This document shows positions 58,711 to 64,000 of a stretch of DNA of 64,000 nt, in pieces. A program made the position numbers and the translations under genes. Position 1 is the first letter of the stretch. Every line of letters begins with the position of its first letter. The stretch is from Struthidea cinerea (lineage: Eukaryota > Chordata > Aves > Passeriformes > Corcoracidae): contig VZTI01003365.1 of assembly GCA_013397865.1 (NCBI GenBank), positions 657,021 through 721,020 of the forward strand. Direction: 5' to 3'. The notes beneath the pieces are model-generated. The model was not told the DNA's origin. It did not search any database and saw only the letters and a program-made list of their open reading frames with translations.

Positions 58711-61700
58711 ATGAACTTGCCTGCAAGCCTATAAGATATTTGCAAATATATTTGTGTTCCTATATAAATGCATACTTTTATCTCCTGTTGTAGTTTATAT
58801 TCTTTTTCCTCAGTAAGAATCTGAACTCTAGCAGTGAGGAAATTATGCCTTTGAGATGCAGTTAACTTTTATAGATTTCACTGTGCTTTGGACCACACCC
58901 ATGTAATTTTTTTTTAAATGCTTTATTCTAGGTTCATGAAAATACCTGTAATTTGTGAAGATTATCCTTTCAGACTTTAAGGAATTACACAATTTAGGAA
59001 ATGCTAATCAGTGTTTATACAGTAATAATTTGAACTCTGCACCACTCTATTCAATTTATTTTAACTGCTAATAAGGCACAGTATTTCAGTTTGCCAAAAA
59101 GTGAATGATCGCAGATATTATCAGAAAACCACAGGGTTTGGTACCATGACACTAGGCAGTATTATGGAGAACACTAATTTCTCAGGCCCAACTGGACCAG
59201 TGTTCCAGTTCCTCTGTGCCAGGAAACTGTTTTTCACGCGTGGTTAACTTCTTGGATTTATAAAAATTTAGGTAGAACAACACCCATGATGTGAGTTTTG
59301 CAGGATTAAAAGAAAGCATGATATATGTTTATCACTAATAGGTAAGGCAAAGGAGACAGATAAATCCTCATTACTCCACTGGTGATAACCACCCCCAGGA
59401 ATGATTTAGGAGCCCAGTGATATTTGTAAAGATGCACTCCCATTTAGTAAAGAAAATCCGGGATAAAATTCTGACGATGTGGAGTATTAGATTAGGTGAA
59501 ACAAGGACTTTATCTTGCTTCATGAGCTTCATTTCCAAATAGATGATTGCTTATGAAAACAGGGTTTATCTTAACATGGTATCATATCAAAACTTGGCTT
59601 TCATTGTCTTCTTTCTATCAGAAAAGGTCTTAGTTTAAGCATACACATTATTTAGGGATCAAAATGGTTTTATCATTCCAGAGATGTTTTCCAAAATGTT
59701 CCCATGACATGAAGTGGTCAGTGGACTTTTAATTCTGCAGATGCCAATTAGAATCCAAGGTCTAAGAGGAAGTTCATTTCTGGGCAGTGAGAGCACACTG
59801 TGGGTGGCCATAGACGCCACAAAGCCTATGACTTCAGCCACCTGAGAAATTAAATAATGAACCCTGACTGAGGAAGCTTGTGGGCATTACATCATTTACA
59901 CATAAAAACAAGAAATAGATTTATAGGGCACATGGGTGGCTGTGAGCCACTCTAGAAGTCTCAGCTATAACCAACAGACTAATGCCCTCTAATACCGTTC
60001 TTTGTAGCAAGGGATCTCGCAAACCTACTCCTCTACTTCGGGTTTCTGTTTCTCAGTTGTTTCTACAGATTGGCTGTGACTCTCAGATGTGTTGCCTAAG
60101 CTGCAGCTGTACAGGGTGTGCTTTTCACTGAAGGAGTAGGACGTGTGCCAGGTGTTTTTCCAAACCAGTGTAGCCCTGGAGAGATGAACTGCTGCTGCAA
60201 TTTTAATGGGGATTGGGAATCAATTTAAGGGGTTTCTAGAGATCTGATGTGTTTGAAATATTTTATTATGGTGGTACTGACTGCTTGGAAGTGGGAATAG
60301 GGTTGTTCTATTTCCGAAATTATCCTAAAGGGTTACTAACTGTCTGAAAAACAGTTGTTTGGAAAAAAAATTATTGCCTAATACAAAAGCTGGAGAGCTA
60401 ATAGCTTACAGTAGTAGCTAAGCGGCAACAGAGCTGCAGCCAGTGGTGTCAGAGGGCATAGCTCTGGTGGTCTTTGTTGGGAATGGAGAGAGTGGCTTTA
60501 AAGGAAGGAGGAACCACAGGAAGGATTGAATGATTTTGCAAAGGGAAGGGCAGTGAGGCTGATCAGCCATGGGAATAGAGCTGGCAAAACGAGAAGGCAC
60601 GGAGGAGGCAATGGTTATTCCTTGGAGTCTGGGCCTCCATGTACACAAAGACAACTATAGGGTCTTTCTGAGTGTCATCAATCCCTATTGCTTGAGGCTC
60701 TGAAACTCCTCCCTCACCCCAAAACACACCCGTCACCTCAGGGAGCGAGTTGGACCGTGACCAGCTCACATCCCTGAAAAAGCACCCTCTGCACACTGAC
60801 CCTGGGCAGTCTTGCTGAAAGCATCTCTGAGATTTCTTTAATTAAAACTTTGATTCCTGCTCAAGCGAGAGAAAACAAACATTGTCCGGTTACAGCGTTC
60901 AGATTCCTCAATGGAAGCCAGATGTCACAGCTGGTTCCTACAACTGCTCTCGGCGTGGCAGTGTGACCTCCTGCCGCATGCCACACAAGGGCAGCAGGCA
61001 GGGACAAGCCCAGTAGCTGCCCCAATGTGTCTTGCTTTCATATTTAGTCTCAAAACATGTTTCCTGGACTTTATGTTCTCACTTTTCTCTCTCTTTTCTC
61101 TTTTTGCCTCGTTCTTCCCTCCCACCTGGAGGCTTGGCACACAGCACACTATCTGAGTAGCAAAATGAAGGAAAAAGAAGAAAGAAAAAGAAAGGAAGAA
61201 AGAACACAGGCCTGTGTCTCTTTGTATGTTTCTAAGGCAACAGGTAGGAGCTGCAGAGCACTGGCACTCTCCCAGCCGCATGCCCGCGGTGCCGGGGCTG
61301 CTCAGTGCCCCACAGGGACTGGTGGGAGGCTGTCTGCCTGCCTGCCTGTCTGTCTGTCTGTCAGCACGGGCACTGGGGAAATGGGGTGAAACAAATAAGC
61401 CTTGCTTGTGCTCCCGTGTCAGCGCTTCGTGCAGGGCCGCCGCTGTGGCTGCCCTGTCCTCAGCTCCTCTTGCCGGGTGACTGGAGACCGATGAGCAGGC
61501 AGGCAGGTGAAAAACCTGATCTCAGGTGGCCTCAAATGACAGCCTAAAAGCTGAGACACATTTAAAACAACAGAGCTAGAAATAAATTACTTCCTCCTCC
61601 CAGGGTTACAGCCAGGTCATACAGGAAGGAGGACAGGATTATCACTTCAGGAAAGAGAAGATGCATTTGGCAGTTACAAATTTTACTGAAATAGATAAAA

Positions 61701-64000
61701 GAGAAGGCTTTTTCATCTGTTTTCTTTCATTTGGTCTCTGGACTTCCTTCAACTGCCTCCATACATCGTAAGCAATCATCATGGGGCAACACATGAAGCT
61801 GGGGTCATAGTCCAGAAAGGGCAGGAGGACACTCAGGTCAAAATGAGTCAAAGATGAGCAATGCTGAACCCAGCTGAGCTGTATGGGCACTGCTGAAAGC
61901 CATCCTGGAGACCCTCCAGAGCCTTGTGGGTGCAGTTAGGGGCATGGGCTAGAGGAGAAAGGGTTTTGTGGAGGGGTGGGATGAGATCAGCCTGCAGGAG
62001 TAACATGGACAAAAAATCAGTGGCTAGCAGTAATGCTTTTCCTGCTTTTCCACCAGGTTAGGGCTAGGAAGCATTTTCATACCGATAGGTTACTTTGAGC
62101 TAGACTACTAGAAAATACAGAAACATAGCAGAGGAAGGTAGAAGTTGTGATCAAAACATGACAGATGTGTCTGAGACAAGGAGATTTACCAGAGGCAGGC
62201 TATGAGGGCTTGGCTCCTTCCCTGTCTTTCCTTCTTTTACTGGTGGGGGGACATGCTCCTGCACCATGTGATGTGGGCCCCAACCCCATAGACTGAGGAT
62301 GGCATTATGGTCTGTCTCACTGCCTATGACTTTGAAGCTCCAGCCCTGAGTTTCCCTGAATGTTTTTGAAGGCTACATTTAACATACTTGGAAATGTTTC
62401 ATTGAGCTGACCTGTCTCCATTTGCTCAAAAATATCAAGCATTCAAGTTTCCATTGCCTTCAAAACTAAGAAGACATGCAGAAAGCTCTGCAGAATTTAT
62501 TTCTGAGGCTTTCTGAAATATCAAGCAGCTGATCTGTCTTTTTAGCTGTTGAACTAAATTTCAGAAAAAGCCCAGGGAGTATTCTGGATACTTTTTAATA
62601 ATAAATTTAGCTTCATCTGACTTCAGTTAATGTCAGCTGAACCACTGGTGCCTAAAAAGTCCCTATGTTGTTTGTAGGATCCACAGAGAGTGCAGGAATA
62701 ATATGCCCAGCAACAAATAGTTGCAATTGCCGGGTAATCTATGACAAAAGAAATTATACCAGAGTTCAAGATGCCAGTCTCTGTACTTTCAGAAGTGACA
62801 ATAGGAGTTTCTCTGCAGGCAGGTATGTTGCAAAGCTAAAATTGTTGTCAGAGAAATCCAGAGTAACCCTGTTGAAAAGAATGACAGTATTTCTTTCCTA
62901 GATTACGATGATTAAATTTAAATATGGGGGTAATAAATCAACTCTTGCTCAGTCTAGTTGAGCCTTCCATATGTAGTAATGACTTTTCCAGGCAGAATGC
63001 ATTGGGTATTGGCAAAGAATAGTGGGCTGTACCTTCCCTACATCTGTATCTGTGTGTGGCTATGGCTGTGTGTCTGGAAGGTGTGAAGTATGTGTGTGAA
63101 TTCAGCAGGGGATGTTCAGTGAAAGAGGTGGCAATAGCAGCAAGAAACACAAATTGCTTCTCTGTGATGGTGGCAGAGATCCACCAGTGTAGCTGCACGT
63201 ACCTCCTGTTCTAAGAACTGTCTGTCATGTACATCACATCCAGCCTAGATTAAAAAGTTGGCTTTGCAGCTGTATGCCCAAATAACCTCAAGTGGATAGA
63301 CAAAACCCCCAGGATTTCTTACTACACCTACTTACCATTTTTGATTCCTGTAGGATGGTTAATAAGTAATTTTTGGAGCAGTAAAATTTTACTTGCTTTA
63401 GAAAATTTTTCTTGTCTTAGAAAATAATGCCTTCTATTTCTAAATTAACACTAAAAATACATACTTCAAAAGGCATTTTGAAGCCTTCTTAGTTACCTGG
63501 ATTAAAAAATTCCAAGCTAGTACATGAAGTGACTTAATTTGAGCTCCAGGCAGGGTTTAGGAAGCATCTTGAAAAAGATCATAGTCTAGAACTTCCATTT
63601 ATTGGTATTGTAACATAAAATGTTTTGAGTTGTGTTTTTTTGTGGTTGTTTCTTTCTAACATTTGAACGTTAATGTGTCTCAGATCTGTTGTACCTCATC
63701 TTTATTTATATCCAAGTCTCTTTTTTTCTGTGCATCTTTTATTTTGTATTGTGGCTCCTTTTGAAAGAATGATAAAAGAGAAAACTGAATCATACCAAAA
63801 AATGTGTCTTTCAGCTTGTCAGAGGTAAAAAACTGCAGCTTTTATTTTACTATAGAGACCATGATTACCTCAAAAACTATTTTATTTTACAGCACCAAGC
63901 TTTCTTATATTCTTTATCTCTCTGCTTTTCACTTTCTGTTATAGGATTTTTTCAAGATTTCCCATTCTATAAAAAATCAGCATATTGCAGACATGAAAAC
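58711..64000. other. Non-coding right end
   Basis: No exon, RNA gene or clear repeat family recognised. It contains a CTGY tetranucleotide tract at 61330-61362 and a purine-rich AGAAAGAAAA patch at 61166-61204. The rest is ordinary AT-rich intergenic sequence. Confidence 0.5.
61330..61362 (+). repeat. CTGC/CTGT tetranucleotide microsatellite
   Basis: Eight consecutive CTGY units (CTGT, three CTGC, then four CTGT) form a compound tetranucleotide repeat in the intergenic region. Confidence 0.93.

Noticed and set aside
1..64000. CRISPR arrays, bacterial operons, tRNA and rRNA genes
   Set aside because: No regularly spaced repeats, no cloverleaf-like tRNA boxes and no rRNA motifs were seen. The sequence is clearly vertebrate nuclear DNA.

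Overview
This is a piece of vertebrate nuclear DNA, almost certainly from a bird. The coding exons are short and separated by long introns. The interspersed repeats are mostly CR1 LINE fragments with the avian 3' end (repeats of ATTCTRTG). One solo-LTR-like fragment has the layout of LTRs common in modern (neoavian, perhaps songbird) genomes. The lineage below 'bird' is an inference. There are two runs of N (119 and 48 bases), so this is an assembled contig with gaps.

Left part (1-28.6 kb, + strand): the 3' two-thirds of TPD52L1 (D53, tumour protein D52 family). Five coding exons can be placed to the base by splice sites, reading phase and family similarity: 2577-2725, 13686-13787, 22887-22925 (the alternative 14-3-3-binding exon), 24553-24613 and 26817-26948. 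A long 3' UTR ends near an AATAAA at 28603. The start codon and N-terminal exons lie left of the window. A 15-base candidate microexon sits at 20344-20358.

Middle part (31.7-39.9 kb, - strand): HDDC2, an HD-domain 5'-deoxynucleotidase, convergent with TPD52L1. Exons 1-5 are placed (39446-39505, 38871-38992, 37870-37972, 35598-35666, 31764-31902), and the HD metal-binding residues are visible. The last exon was not found. The promoter is a CpG island at about 39.1-39.9 kb containing the larger gap. Intron 1 ends in a CR1 3' end that appears to supply the branch point and polypyrimidine tract for exon 2.

Right part (40-64 kb): no protein-coding exon was recognised. It holds CR1 fragments (41.1, 43.4, 47.1, 49.2 and 57.9-58.7 kb), low-complexity tracts, a twin poly(A) structure at 52.0 kb with possible flanking target-site duplications, and several AT-homeobox-motif-rich stretches that read like conserved regulatory DNA. 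In other vertebrates this side of HDDC2 leads towards HEY2 (recalled synteny, not checked), so long-range enhancers are plausible but unproven.

No prokaryotic system, CRISPR array, tRNA or rRNA was seen. The most unusual items are the CR1-derived splice acceptor, the candidate TPD52L1 microexon, the repeat pair around the alternative exon, and the poly(A)-tailed insertion in a genome type where such insertions are rare.
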